64,000 nucleotides of DNA from Acridotheres tristis (lineage: Eukaryota > Chordata > Aves > Passeriformes > Sturnidae), in NCBI GenBank assembly GCA_037013685.1, contig CM072905.1:7513491-7577490 (forward strand). Direction: 5' to 3'. Positions 39,441 through 51,000 of this stretch are shown in pieces (position 1 is the stretch's first letter; every line of letters starts with the position of its first letter). The notes beneath the pieces are model-generated. The model was not told the origin of the DNA. It saw only the letters and a program-made list of their open reading frames with translations, and did no database searches. Both the position numbers and the translations under genes were made by a program.

Positions 39441-40040
39441 CTGCGCTCCTGAGGGACGGGACTACACTTCCCGTCAGCCCCCGCACTCCTCAGGGGGCCG
39501 GACTACAGTTCCCATGCGCCCTCACGGAACAGGACTACAGTTCCCATGAGCCCCCGCGGCTCTCTCTCCCTGAGCTTTCTGGGACAGCATGGCGGCGGAG
39601 CTGTGTGTGGTGAGTGGGCCCAGCCGCCATCGGCCGCCATCCGCGGGCACGGCGGCCTCAAGGGGCGCGGCCATAGCGGGACAGTGTGCGGGGAACTTCC
39701 GTACGCTGCCAGAACCGCCCGTAGGGCTGCGGCGAGGGCTCGAGTGATGCATGGGGGATAGTGGCCCCTGCCCCCGCCATGGTGGATGGAGAGAGCAAGG
39801 CCGAGGGCTCTGGGCCCCGCGGGCTCCGGCCCTGCCGTGACGGGACAGGAACCGCGGGCTGGCCCGAGCGATGCTCAGCGTTTTATGGGCCGCGGGTGCG
39901 GCTCAGGCGGGGCGCTGCTGTCGGGGCTGTCTCCCAGCACTCCGAGGCGGGAGTTCAGTGGGCCGAGACCCCGCGCACAGCGGGGCAGGGGAGCCACGTG
40001 TACCCGCAGGCGTCGGTGCTACCCGGGTGAGGAGCGTGAC
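39441..40040. promoter_or_regulatory. SNHG16: CpG island over the SNHG16 5' end
   Basis: CpG density is high from the triple motif through exon 1 and the first 400 bp of intron 1. This is the clearest CpG island in the central part of the window and marks a constitutive promoter. Frames of about 90-107 codons here are by-products of the GC content. Confidence 0.7.
39461..39549 (+). promoter_or_regulatory. SNHG16: Promoter with three ACTACANNTCCC (SBS/ZNF143-type) motifs
   Basis: ACTACACTTCCCGTC starts at 39461, ACTACAGTTCCCATG at 39502 and ACTACAGTTCCCATG at 39534, all on the plus strand. ACTACAATTCCC is the known binding core of ZNF143/STAF, a factor common at promoters of housekeeping and small-RNA genes. 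The motifs end about 26-40 bp before the probable transcription start. The surrounding DNA is CpG-rich and has no TATA box, as expected for a broadly expressed snoRNA host gene. Confidence 0.8.
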
Positions 40041-40105
40041 AGCCACGAGGGCAAGAACCGATTTGCGATTTGGGGTGGTTCTCAACTCTTTAGCTGCTCT
40101 GGAAG

Positions 40106-40181
40106 CTGAGCTAGTGATGATAAAAGTTATCCCTGTCTGAATTTGATCTTTCCTCTGTGGAAGCGTAACTCTGAGGCTCAG
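40106..40181 (+). ncRNA. SNORD1: SNORD1-type box C/D snoRNA, copy 1
   Basis: The terminal stem CTGAGCT (40106-40112) pairs with GGCTCAG (40175-40181), with one G-U pair. Box C is GTGATGA (40114-40120) and box D is CTGA (40171-40174). An internal D' box CTGA (40137-40140) is preceded by the guide-like GTTATCCCTGT, shared exactly with the second copy. In vertebrates SNORD1 directs 2'-O-methylation of a guanosine in 28S rRNA (Gm4362 in human numbering, from memory). It lies in intron 1 of the host, about 68 nt before the next exon, the spacing expected for intron-processed C/D snoRNAs. Confidence 0.85.
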
Positions 40182-41644
40182 TGTTAGAGACACAAAGGTA
40201 AGGGAATGGTTTGTTACCTGCACTAACTGTCCTCTTTCTCGGTTTCAGAGCATGACACCGTGTCAAGAAGGGGTAAAAACACTCCCTTGGCTGGGGAGCT
40301 GATTTACCCACAGTGCACCTGCACAATGGTGAGAAACAGCAGTATCTCTCTTGGTATAGTCTGGGTTTTTTTCTATCTCTTGGGGGGTTATGTAAGAAAG
40401 ACTCTCTCTTCTATCTCAGATTATACCTTTCTGCATTCCTGGGGCTCCTGGGAGGGGATGTAAAACCCCAACGGCTTGATGAATGTAATTAGGCCAATCA
40501 AGGCTGTAGCTTTGTCACAGCTGCCACCCGAGTGTGTGGCCCTTTGCTGCCACGGAGCACAGGCTGAAAAGCAGCATGGATTGAATGGGAATTTTACTGT
40601 TGTTGGTGCCCTGCAGAGCACCTGCTTGTCAGCATGGCCAGAGATGAGCCAGAGTAGAAGGATTAGAAGTAGGAGGGATTGGATGACAGCCCGTTGTGGA
40701 GACATTTGACACAGCTCATCTCATAACTGTATCTGTCACAGAAATAGGCCTAGTGACAGAATAATTGCTCTGTTTGCTTACCTGGGGGTGCAAAACTTGC
40801 ATCAGGTTGCTGGGGGTGAGGAGGTGCAGCTCACCTGCCCCAAAGGGTCATCCAGTGAAGTACACACCCTGAAGAATCCTTCACCTGAGGGCATGTGGCT
40901 GTCCTAGCTCTGGTGAATGCTTTTCTTAAGATAAATCCATAAACAAATTACACCATGGATGGATGGGTTATTCTTGTGTGCAGGGAATGAGTTGGATTGC
41001 AAGGTTTCTAGAAGATCAGGAGGAGAATGTCAGGTTGAAACAGCTTAAAATCAGCAATGTCTCAGAGCTGGTGGGGTTTTTCCCTAAGCAGGGATTTAAA
41101 TAGCATCCACCTCCCAAAGTTTCCTGTTTGTGAATGATACAGCCCCTGGCAAACATGCTCTTCTGTGTGTTGAGGGACAGGTTTCTGCTCTGCTGTGAGA
41201 CAAAAGTTGCCTATCTTTGAATGGAGAGTTTCTGTCTAATTCTTGCTCTGTGATCCAGTGCTGGGGTTCTTTCTGGAGAGATGAGGAAAAGAGGACAAAC
41301 TTTATTTAAAGTACTTTTGCTAACAGTGTTCATTGCAACTTGTATTTAGGAGGAAATGGTCCTGCAGGATCCTGGGGCTGCTGTTGCCCAAAGACAGCTT
41401 TGGCCAGAGGACAGCTGCTATGTTGGGCTTCAGGCTGGTAAGAGAATTAAACTTTTCAGTATTGTGTGTTGTTTGTTTTTAATTCATTAATTATATGCCA
41501 GGCCTGTAGGCACATTGAGTCACTTTGTGAGATGAATCTCTGAAGGGTTTACCAGGAAAAATCCCAAGGGAAACAGCTGGGTGTCTGTCCTGTGTGTGGC
41601 TTTGGGGAACATGAGGGGTTTGTGTAGCTGGGGTGGGACAGACA

Positions 41645-41715
41645 CTGAGCCTGTGATGTGCTGTTATCCCTGTCTGACACTCAGCTTGAGGAGGAAAATG
41701 TTCACTGAGGCTCAG
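41645..41715 (+). ncRNA. SNORD1: SNORD1-type box C/D snoRNA, copy 2
   Basis: The terminal stem CTGAGCC (41645-41651) pairs perfectly with GGCTCAG (41709-41715). Box C is GTGATGT (41653-41659), one base off the RTGATGA consensus, and box D is CTGA (41705-41708). The D' box CTGA (41674-41677) follows the same GTTATCCCTGT element as copy 1, so both should guide the same rRNA site. It lies in intron 3 of the host, 369 nt before the last exon, further than usual. Sequence outside the guide, boxes and stem differs from copy 1, so the duplication is old. Confidence 0.8.
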
Positions 41716-42750
41716 GTACTTCCCTTGATGGGTCTCCTGCCCCTTGCAAAGAGTCCACAGGTGCGAGTGGCACCAGTATGACAGAATCTGTCCCCTGTCC
41801 TGCCACCCTGTGCTGTGTAACAGCAGCCAGGTGCAGTCCCAGGCACAGACACAGCTGCAGAGCTGCTGTTGTCATAGCACAGTTTAGAGCTGCAGAGAGC
41901 TTTCAAGTTCCTTGTGCAAACAGTGACAGGTTGAAGGGCAGATAAGAAATACATTTTTTATCTCGCCTGATGTACAGTCACTGAACACACAGGCTGGAAC
42001 AGCACTTTGTCTTAGGCAGCTGACAGCTGCTTTCTGCTAAATGATTTTATGCTTTATTGAACAGAATTTGGCTTTGTTTGCAGGAGGTTATAGCAGCTTC
42101 TGACAGGCCGCCCAGCAGAGCTGGTGACAGGGAACGTCGTCAGAAATCAAGGTTGGTTTGTGAAAGGGGAGGGAATGGCACCACAAATCAGGCACATTGG
42201 GGCTCTGACAGCACAGCTGTCTCCCAGGCAGGATCAGGCACTGGGACAAGCACCTGGAGCTTTTGCCTTCCAAGGTGTAACAAGGGAAAGAAAGTGGAGA
42301 GGCAACCTGATGATAAGTGGGAAAAGTAAAAGTTACTCAGTGCTTTGCGACCAGAGGGGCAGGAATTGTTTCAGAACGGACTTTTTTAGGAAAACAGTTA
42401 CCAGCCTTGGTTTGTGGTTTCTCACAGATGTAGAAGGAAGTTCTGGAATGAGTGTCACAGATGACTGCTGATATGTCATGTGAAATGGCCACAGGCTCCT
42501 CCTCACTGCCCAGTGGTTGCTGCAGCCACACCATTGGTAAGGGACCACTAAAACCAAAAGATTTGGGTACTAGTGCCATTGGCCTGGGTGAGAGCAACAT
42601 TTTGTCTCCTGAGACCTATACTCCAGATTAAACAGTGCAAATCAGGAACTTTCAGCTGCTCTGATACATTTGGTTTTTGGTTTTTTTCACCAGGACCTGA
42701 TCTACAGTTGACTGGAGGAAAAAGTGGTTCCCTGCTTTCTTCTGTTCCAG

Positions 42751-42756
42751 AATAAA
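42751..42756 (+). terminator. SNHG16: Polyadenylation signal AATAAA of SNHG16
   Basis: AATAAA sits in the last proposed exon, and a T/G-rich stretch follows from about 42786 ('gttgggttttatttggttat'), as expected downstream of a cleavage site near 42775. It is the first good signal after the last acceptor. Confidence 0.65.
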
Positions 42757-42775
42757 ATAAGTTGTGGAAAATCTT

Positions 42776-44889
42776 ACAAGTCGAAGTTGGGTTTTATTTG
42801 GTTATTTCTGTAAAGGTTGGAGTCCATGCTCTTAAAGGGTGTTTTCCAACTGTAATGATTCTGATTCTTCTTGGACAAAAATGGTTTTGTGCAGGTAGGA
42901 AGGATTTTGCATTAAAACCCTTCCTGAAATTACAGTTGTGAGCTTACCCTTCATAGCAAACCCATATCACAAACACTTCAGTATCTGCAGATTCTGTCCC
43001 AGAAGTAATTCATGAGAACAGTGTGAGACAAAACTAACTTAGGGCTAAGATCTGATGCCAAACAGTTCGTGGAGTGCTTGGGAGTACAGCCATGAGTAAG
43101 TCCTTAAAATGGACTTAACTCCAGCACCAGGCTCCACCCTTGGCTGGGAACATCCCTTTTTGAGAGGAGAAGGGAAGGTGCTGCTTGGGGTTCCTGATAT
43201 GGTGCCTGTGAGCTGGGCGATTCCAGGCAGGACTGCAGCACCATGATAGCAACATCCTGCTTATCTTGCCCTGAGTGTCACGGTGCTGCTGATGGCACCT
43301 GAGGCTTGGCCAGAGCTGGTTTGAGGAGGTTTCAGAGTGTCTTGGCCAGAGGATGTGAGGATCAGGTTCGTTCGTGTCATGAAATGTTTTGCTGAGTGTT
43401 TGGGAACACAAAACAGGCCTGACAGGCTGCTGTGGTACCAGTGTAAGGTGGCTCTGATGGGAACAAAGGTTAATTTGAGACGTGGGAACACAAGATGGGC
43501 CCCAAGCTAGAGATTACATCTGGAACAGGCTTGGAGCCTAACCTGCCTGTGAACCAGCTGGGAGCAGCCTGCTGGGAGCTTCAGGGGGTTTGGAGGTTTT
43601 CTGGATCAGGGCCAGGGTATCTTTTGCCATCTCTGTACACCGACTTCATACAGCAAATAGGATTCCAAGTGTTAAAGGGCTGTGCTCAGAGCTAACAGGT
43701 CTCCCAGTCTGAATTTCCATTATTTAAACTGGTTTCCATCCCCATCTGCCTCTGGAGCTGTTCCCCAGTTGGAAGTCTCTACTCCCTGTTAGTGCTCCTC
43801 TGCTGTGGGATGTAAAGGGGGGGGGGGTCTCACTCCCCCCCACAACCCGTCCCCCCAGTTCATAAAAACAACAGAAACAGGTGTTAAGGAAAACAATCAT
43901 TAAACATTTATGTAATTACACAAAGTGGGAAAGTGATTACACTGCTCTGTCTCCAGCCCCCACCAGCTGGAGAAGCCTCCCCAGGTGGGTCTTCCTGAGC
44001 AGTGCTGGTATATGAGGGACAGCTGAAGGGTTCAGGACCCTCCCCTCTTTTGGGGATTGGGGAAAGAAATTAAAAGAGTGATCATCACTTTGACCCACCT
44101 GGTGTGGGGCTGCCAGAGGTACCAGAGTCCCTGTGCAAGAAAAGGCCAACAAATCCAGTGCCACACATGTGGCTGAGGCCAGTGTCACCTCTGGGCTGCT
44201 CAGAGCCTGGACGTGCTCCTGGTGTCCTGGCTGAGCTGCCGTGACCCTCCTGGTAGCTGATGGCTTTTGAGTCCTTTCCTTGTCAGAAAACAGCAGACTT
44301 CAAGAAGGGGACAGTGACAGGGCCCACTGTGTCTGTCCTGCTGTCTGTGCACTGATCAGGGAGGCAAACAGATCATTCTGGAACGTGGCACACATCCACA
44401 CGCTGCTGGCTAGAGCTGGGACTTTCTGCAGTCTTTCTGGAGGGAGGAATTCTCCAGACATGTCACCTCCTGACATCTGGTCTCAGTGCAAGGATTTATC
44501 CTGCCTGCTGTGGTCCCACCATGGTGATGAGCAGTTAAGGTGAAAGGCATTTTCCAGCATCTCCAGCATCCTCTTCCAGCATCACCCTGCCCTTCCTGTG
44601 CTCCACAGGGGCCATGCTGCCCCACAGCCACGTTCATGGGGCTGGCAGGGCACAGCCACGTCCTGTGCTGCTTCTGCCTGCCCTAAAGGCTATGTTCAGT
44701 CATACTGATCCCCGAGGAAATGCCATTCCTCCACCAGCTTCAGCTTCCCTCTTATCCTCACATCACTGCTGGCTGTGTGCAAACCTGCTCCATGGGCTGG
44801 GAAGAGCCCTCAGGAGGGAGAAGATGACCCTCAGGAAAAAGGAGAAGAGCCACAAGAGTCCTTAGACTTGCCCCTGTGGGGACCTGGCC
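42776..44889 (-). other. Tail-to-tail spacer: SNHG16 end and ST6GALNAC2 3' UTR
   Basis: SNHG16 (plus) and ST6GALNAC2 (minus) converge here. The right part is probably ST6GALNAC2 3' UTR. No canonical AATAAA is seen on the minus strand close to the stop codon; a CATAAA variant at 43907-43912 is a weak candidate. A run of eleven G at 43817-43827 followed by seven C at 43835-43841 could form a G/C hairpin. I see no other gene. Confidence 0.5.
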
Positions 44890-45057
44890 TCAGCGCTGGT
44901 AGAGGGTGATGATCCCTGCACGGTGCAGGCTCCTCCAGAGCGCTGCCTCCAGCATCATGTCATGGTTGGCATAAAACACCAGAGGCTTCTTCTCCACCTC
45001 ATAGTAGTGGTCTGAGAACTGCTCGTAGTTGGCTGTGATGAACCCGTAGGCACTGAC
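44890..45057 (-). CDS. ST6GALNAC2: ST6GALNAC2 coding exon 9 (last)
   Basis: It encodes residues 318-372, starting [20 protein letters not shown] and ending ITLYQR-stop (TGA). It holds the end of sialylmotif S, motif III (HYYE) and motif VS (HDMMLE). It begins in phase 0 after a CAG acceptor. Confidence 0.96.
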   Translation of the reverse strand, partial: VSAYGFITANYEQFSDHYYEVEKKPLVFYANHDMMLEAALWRSLHRAGIITLYQR

Positions 45058-48000
45058 CTGGGGGGAAGGAGGTGGGGCAGAGAGGACAGGGTCAAGACTT
45101 CACCTTGGATGGTCCATCACCACCACCGCTCCCTTCAGGGACAGGGGACATGTAGGACAGCCACCAGGATACACTGGAGCTCCACAGCAGTCAAAGGGAG
45201 GATTCCCTTCTCCCCAAGGGAACAGTGGTCCTCTGGGGCCTTACCTGGTCACAGGTGTGGAGTGCAGTGAGGAGCATGAGGGCGCCGGTGCTGGGCATGT
45301 AGAGGGAGCCATACTGAGTGTTCAGGATCTCTGACCGCAGGAACCTGACGGGGACACGGTGGCTGTGGGGGCTCAGGGCTGGCACAGCCCTGCAGCCCCC
45401 AGACTCACACCCAGCCAGCCCTCTTCAGTGCTCAGTAAGGCAGGAGCACTGAGTGAAACACAGGGCTCAGGTGGGTTCTCTGATGGCTGCTCTCACTCAG
45501 AGGTTGGTAAAAGGCACCTCTCTGCTATTTGTAGCCACCCCAACCTGGGCACCTGTTTTTGTGAAAGGCAGGAAAGACCATGCTGTTGCGCCTTACCTTT
45601 GCTCCTGTTAGACTGGGACAAAACATAACTTGTTTTGGGGAATGAGAGCAAGGTGAGCACAGGGAGGTGTAGGAGGGGATGTGAGCTGTGCTGCAATGAG
45701 CAGGAGTGGCAGGGGAGAGACACTTCTGCCTCGTGTGCAAACAGCAGGGCAGTTTCTAGGGGAACTACAGCTACTGGTCTGTACTGGAATGAGCAGAGCA
45801 GGGAGGGAGGTGGTCTGAGCCCAGCCCAGAGCAGAGCCAGATAGCAGCCACAGTGCTCATCACACTCACCTTGCTGTCAGGTACTGCAAGAAATCAGGAT
45901 GCAGCAGCTTGAACTTCTCTGCAGATGCCTCTGGTCCAAAATACTTCTGTGGCCTGCAGCAAGGCAAGGAGAAGGGCAGAACTTTGTCATAGGAGTCCTG
46001 GAGCTCCTTGGGGTTTATCCCAGTAGGGAGAGACATGGGGTGAGGACAGGCGAGTCATGCCTGCATCACTGGGGGTGCAGGGGGGATCCTGGGGTGCTAC
46101 TCACTGGTCACCCTTGTCCGAGCCCTCGGGCACTGGGCTGCCCTGGATGGCGGATTTCAGCATGACATAGTCACGGATATCCGAGGGGATGAAGATGTAC
46201 TTCAGGTCCTGCAGCAGGGACACAGACAGGGCACTTGGAGGGGAGTTAAGGACATTACCCACACTTGCAGGTGAGGAGTGAGGGCTCCTGAGATGGGGAG
46301 AAGTCTCAGAAGCAAGCCCAGCCTGAAGGGACAATTTGATTCAACTCCCCAACAAGCCCTCAGGGTCTCACCTTGCCCTGGGGGATCTGGGTGAAGCCGT
46401 ACTCCTCGTAGGAGATGAGGGAGTTCTTCATGGTGTTCACCGTGAAGCCGTAGAAGGAGACCTTGGTGCCAACATCCTCCTCGAAGCCTTTGATCACGGC
46501 ACCGTTGAGCCTGCAGGAGAAGCAGAGAACACCTGTCCAGTGCTGGCATCTCCCAGCACCCAGAGCCCCATCCTGCCTGGGATCCATCCTCACCTGAAGA
46601 CCAGGTCGTGGCTGTCGATGGCCTTGCCCTGCCGTGAGCCATTGAGGATGCCACCGTTGCCCACCACGGCACAGCGCACGCAGCCCCCGGGGAAGGCGGC
46701 CCTGTCGAAGAGGTGCCGGTTGGCCGAGGCGTTGAGGAGCCGGAGGGTGCTGCCCACCACTGGAATGGAGCAGGATGTGACCAGCCAGCAGGGAAAAGGT
46801 GAGTGCCAACCCACGCGAGCACGTGCAACAGCACTCACAGAGCTGGCACGACACAACAAAACTCACACCACCACCGTGGTCTGCAGGTGGGATATGGGGG
46901 CACCAGACAGACCCTCCTCTCCCAGCCTGGTGTCACCTCATATTCCTTCTCTCTCCTATCTCTTATCTCCCCATGCTCCAAACCCTGCTACAAACAGAGG
47001 CCACCCAAGGCTGTGCAAGGCACAGGGGTGCATCCAGATATCTGCAGCCTCAGCCCTGCAGATGCTGCTGCCTGTGCTGGCCACGTCCCTGCCTGACAAT
47101 GTCTCTGCCACTGCCGCTGGTTCTCTCCTACTCGCTGTTCCCAGCACTTCCCAGCCCAGGGATTGAAGCTGGCAGCTACCAGGGAGAACAGAGAGTGGGT
47201 TTGGGGTGGGAAGGGAAACAATCTCCTTGCACAACAATGGAGCTGGTTGTCTGAGCTCCTCCGGCCCCAGTTAATAATCATGGACACACTGGAGCTTTTA
47301 TTCAGGGAAAATGTCACAAGATGCACACTATGCCTGGGAGGTGGGGGAAGAGATCAACATTCCTGGCTCCTCTGCAGGGTTCCTCTGCAGGGTTCCTCTG
47401 CCTGCCCCACATCTCCAGTCCCTTCTGCTGGGCTCCCAGTCCCCTCAAGCTGTCCCACATCCCAGCTGGGTGTGTACCTGCGAGGGACAAGCCTTGCCAG
47501 CCATAGGGGACATGTCGTGTCTTCAGCCTGTTCCAGGTCTCCAGGGTGAAGTGCTGGTCCCACATCAGCACGGGGATGTTGAAGCGGAAGATGTCCCGAA
47601 ACTTGGGGTCTGCCTTTGCTCTGGCCATCACCGAGTGGGGGCAGGGGCTGGGCTGAGAGGGAGGAAGGAGGATCCCTGCTCAATCTCCAGCCTGGGTCTG
47701 CCTATCCTGTGACACCTCCACCCCTCAGCAGGCACCAAGGTGAGAACAAACCCAGGGACAGAAATGCTCCTGTCCATCACATGTTCTGCTGGGTCACCCA
47801 GGCAGGGCATTGCCTCATGCCTTCGTTTTGTGCTGCAAAAGAGCCTTTGGCACCCAGCTCAGGGGGGCTGGGAGAACCAAGGCTTACAGAATCACCTGAG
47901 GGTGTGAAAGATTCAGTACCCTCAGGTGTTGGCATCCCATTAAAGGTGTGGGCCCCATTAGGGCTCTGTTCTATGGGAACAGAACAGTAACAGCCCCACC

Positions 48001-51000
48001 AGTGCCTGGGTCCATCCCCACCAGTCTCCAGCCTGGACTGCTGGCCCAGGAGTCAGAGGGTTGGAGGGAGTGGTGATGCTGGCTCCAGCCTCCACACTGG
48101 GGAATGGCAGCAGGGAGGCCTGGGGAGAATCTCTTGTGTAGGATGGACAAGGCTGCTCCTCTGTAAACCCCTTCCAGAGGATGCTGCTCCTCCCCAGCCT
48201 CCCCACACAGCCCTTAACCAGCAAAACCCAGCACAGAGAGGCAGCATGGACATTACTGTGCTGTGCTAATGATTACCTGCTTTCTGCTGGGCTCCTGCTC
48301 CTCCAGCTCGGCAGAAGGCTTGAAGGAATTCCCACTGGGACAGAGGAAACATATGGCAGAGTTAAAAATCCATGGCTGAGCACTGGGGAAGCCCTCAGTG
48401 GGCAGGGGCCTCCCAGGATGGCTGAGCATTTTCCCTCCTTACCCCTCTGAGCTGCCTCCAAGAGCCCACCTGCGGCTGCCGGCTCCGTGTGGTGTCCCTG
48501 AGGGAGCCAGGACCAGCGGCTCTGGCTGCAGCAAGCTGGGAGAAGACAAGTGATGGCTCAGCTGGGGAGGTGACACTGAGCACCCTGACATCCTCCACCT
48601 GTGAGAGCCACAGGGCAGGACCATGACCCCTCCATTTATCTCCTCTCCACTGCTGCCTGTGCCCACCCACCCCCATCTGCAAGTGGAGAAATGAGGATTT
48701 GCAAAATACAGAGTTGTGCAATCACCATCTGCTGGTGGGTTCCAGCTCCGGGACTCCCATCTACCAAAAACCACACCCAACCCAGCCTGCAGCCTTGGGG
48801 GAATCCTGCTTAGGCTCTTCCCACTATCTCACCATTCCTGAGTACAAAGAGGAGCAGGCTGGAATAAACTGGACAGGCCAGCAGGACACATTTAGTTGTA
48901 ATATTGAAGAAGCAATCAGCAGTTGGGGTCTGGAGGCTCTTGGGGTGCATGGGACCCCCCTCTGCCATGGGGGCAGCTGGGCATGCCCTGATCCTTCATT
49001 AGCAGCAGGGGCTGCCCACCCTGAACAACTTGGGGTGCCCTGAGCCCCATGGGGCCAGGCTGAGCTGACCTAGGCCCTGGGGGTGGGCAGGCAAGCAGGA
49101 GGTGGGAGCCCACCGGAGGGGAACAGGCTCCCATTCATCCCTGCACAGAAAGGCCCTTCAGAGCCCCCGGCCCCGCCGCCAGCCCGGGCGGCAGGTGCTG
49201 TGGCCAGAAGGGGGGTATTGTGGAGGAGACAAGGGCTCCTTGTTACAGGATCCCTGCCTGGGAGCCTGGGGACAGGTAGAGGCAGGTGGGGAGCGGAGCT
49301 TCACCCCCCTGGCCCCTCCCTGGCACAGGAACACAGCAGGTTGGGTTTCTGTCCCTGCCACGGCCCCTGCCAACACCAGCAGCACCCACAGCCCTGCCCA
49401 GGAGCAGGTCCAAACCTGTTTGACACCCAAACCCTGCTCTGTGCCACTCTGGGGGCATGGCATAACATGGAGGGACAGCCCAGCACCCTGCCTGGGTCTG
49501 GAACTGGGGGCTGGAGCATTTCCCCAGTCATGGATGGAAAGGCAGGTTTTAGTCCCAGCACCTTCCTTGCACCATCCCAGTGCTGCCAGCTCTGGGCAGG
49601 GGATGCTGAGGGTGCAGCAGGCTGAGCCCCAGCTGCAGGGCAGGGCAGCTTTTAAATCAAGCCTGTGTTTTCTTGCCTTGGTGTCCCCAGGTTCCCAGCA
49701 GGAGCAGAGCCCTGCAAAGCCCCCCCCCACACCACTCCAAACACAACACTACAACCCAGGGCTCAGCACAGCATGGCCCCCACCAGCTCGCCCCTGAGGC
49801 TCATCCTGAGATCACCGGAGCTGGCAGAGAGAGGAGGGAGGGCAAATCCCCAAGAAAGTCCACCAGGATGGGACTGAGCCATCCCAGAGAGATGCAGAGC
49901 TGCAGTTTTCTGCAGAGCCTTTCTGGAGTTATCCTGCCAACATCCAACTAATCCCAGTCTGGGCAAACTTGTCTATTCCCTCGGCTTGCAGGAGGCAGTG
50001 CGGGGTCTGTCACAGCAAGGGCAGGGCTATCAGAGGCTGTACCAGACCTGGTGGTTACTCTGGGAGCTGCTCTTTCAGCCCAGGTACCGACAGCATCCTC
50101 CAGAGCAAGCCTCTCCCATACAAGTGTCCCACAGCCAGGAGCTCTGGACCCCGAGTGGGCTCAGCCCTGGTGAGCTGCCCTGGGGTGCAGGGAGCTCGCC
50201 CCAGGCAGCTGCCCAGCCCCACTTGCTGCCTCCATCTCACAGTGTAGGTGACCCCCAGCTCCTGTGCCTCAACAGCAGAGCTTATCAACACCTCCACCAC
50301 CCAACCGATGGACCAGGGACTGGGGAAACCTCCCTGCTCCAACCTCAGAGCTGGCTCCTGCAAAGCACTGAAGTCCCTGCCTGAGAAGCCTCTGGGTTGG
50401 CCACCCACCTATTTTCTGGCCACAGAGGTGCAGCCCCCACCAAACCCCGAGGCTGTTACCCTTACCATGTCCAGGCTTGAGCTGCATCCAAACAGCCGCT
50501 CCCAGCCCCATCACCTCCCCAGCCCTTCCCACCTGGTTCACAAGCCTCAGCTGCACATCTCTGCCCCCCTAGCCCCAACCCCAGCTCTCCAAGCTCTCCC
50601 GCTCCTGTTTCTTCCCTTTCCCTTCCCCAGCTCATCCCAGTGCCTGCAGCACAAGGCACAGCCCTGGGCAGTGGCAGTGGGAGAGCGCTGCACTAATTCC
50701 TGAGCTGCCAGGGATCTGTGGCAGCTCCGGGGGCTCAGCCTGGCTGTGCCCAGCATGGAAAGCAGGTTGGCTCCTGCTGACCTTCCATGGGAGCCTGGGC
50801 CCCACCTCCACCCATGGCCGGACACAGTGGGTGGCACCTGCTCATCGTTTCTTCCAGGCTTTGTGCTGAGCTGATAAATCTGTGCCAGCACCTCCCTGCA
50901 CTTGCTTGCCAGCTGTGGGTACTGGAGCCAGCTCTCCAGCATTGCTGCTGCCCAAGCCCTGCCGGGAAGGGCGTGGGGCACCCGGCCCCCCACCAGACAG

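Larger units (their letters stand above)
39575..42775 (+). ncRNA. SNHG16: SNHG16-like snoRNA host gene
   Basis: I read this as the non-coding host of SNORD1 snoRNAs. Proposed exons are about 39575-39609 (donor G|GTGAGT), 40249-40328 (acceptor TTTCAG, donor G|GTGAGA), 41350-41437 (acceptor TTTAG, donor G|GTAAGA) and 42084 to about 42775 (acceptor TTTGCAG, with AATAAA at 42751). Two C/D box snoRNAs lie in introns 1 and 3. The exons contain no convincing protein. A pyrimidine run (CTTTCT at 39575) could be a 5' TOP start, usual for SNHG genes, but the start is a guess. Position between PRCD and ST6GALNAC2 on the plus strand matches human SNHG16. Exon borders are predicted from splice signals only. 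Confidence 0.75.

Noticed and set aside
39761..40140. Overlapping frames of 89-107 codons after SNHG16 exon 1
   Set aside because: They cross the predicted intron and the snoRNA, exist in three frames at once, and reflect CpG-island composition.
40475..40575. Possible third C/D snoRNA in SNHG16 intron 2 (TTGATGAA ... CTGA)
   Set aside because: It lacks the shared TTATCCCTGTCTGA guide, and its flanks do not form a convincing terminal stem.
46336..47166. 276-codon plus-strand frame
   Set aside because: It runs antisense across real ST6GALNAC2 exons 4 and 5 on the minus strand and is a shadow of them.
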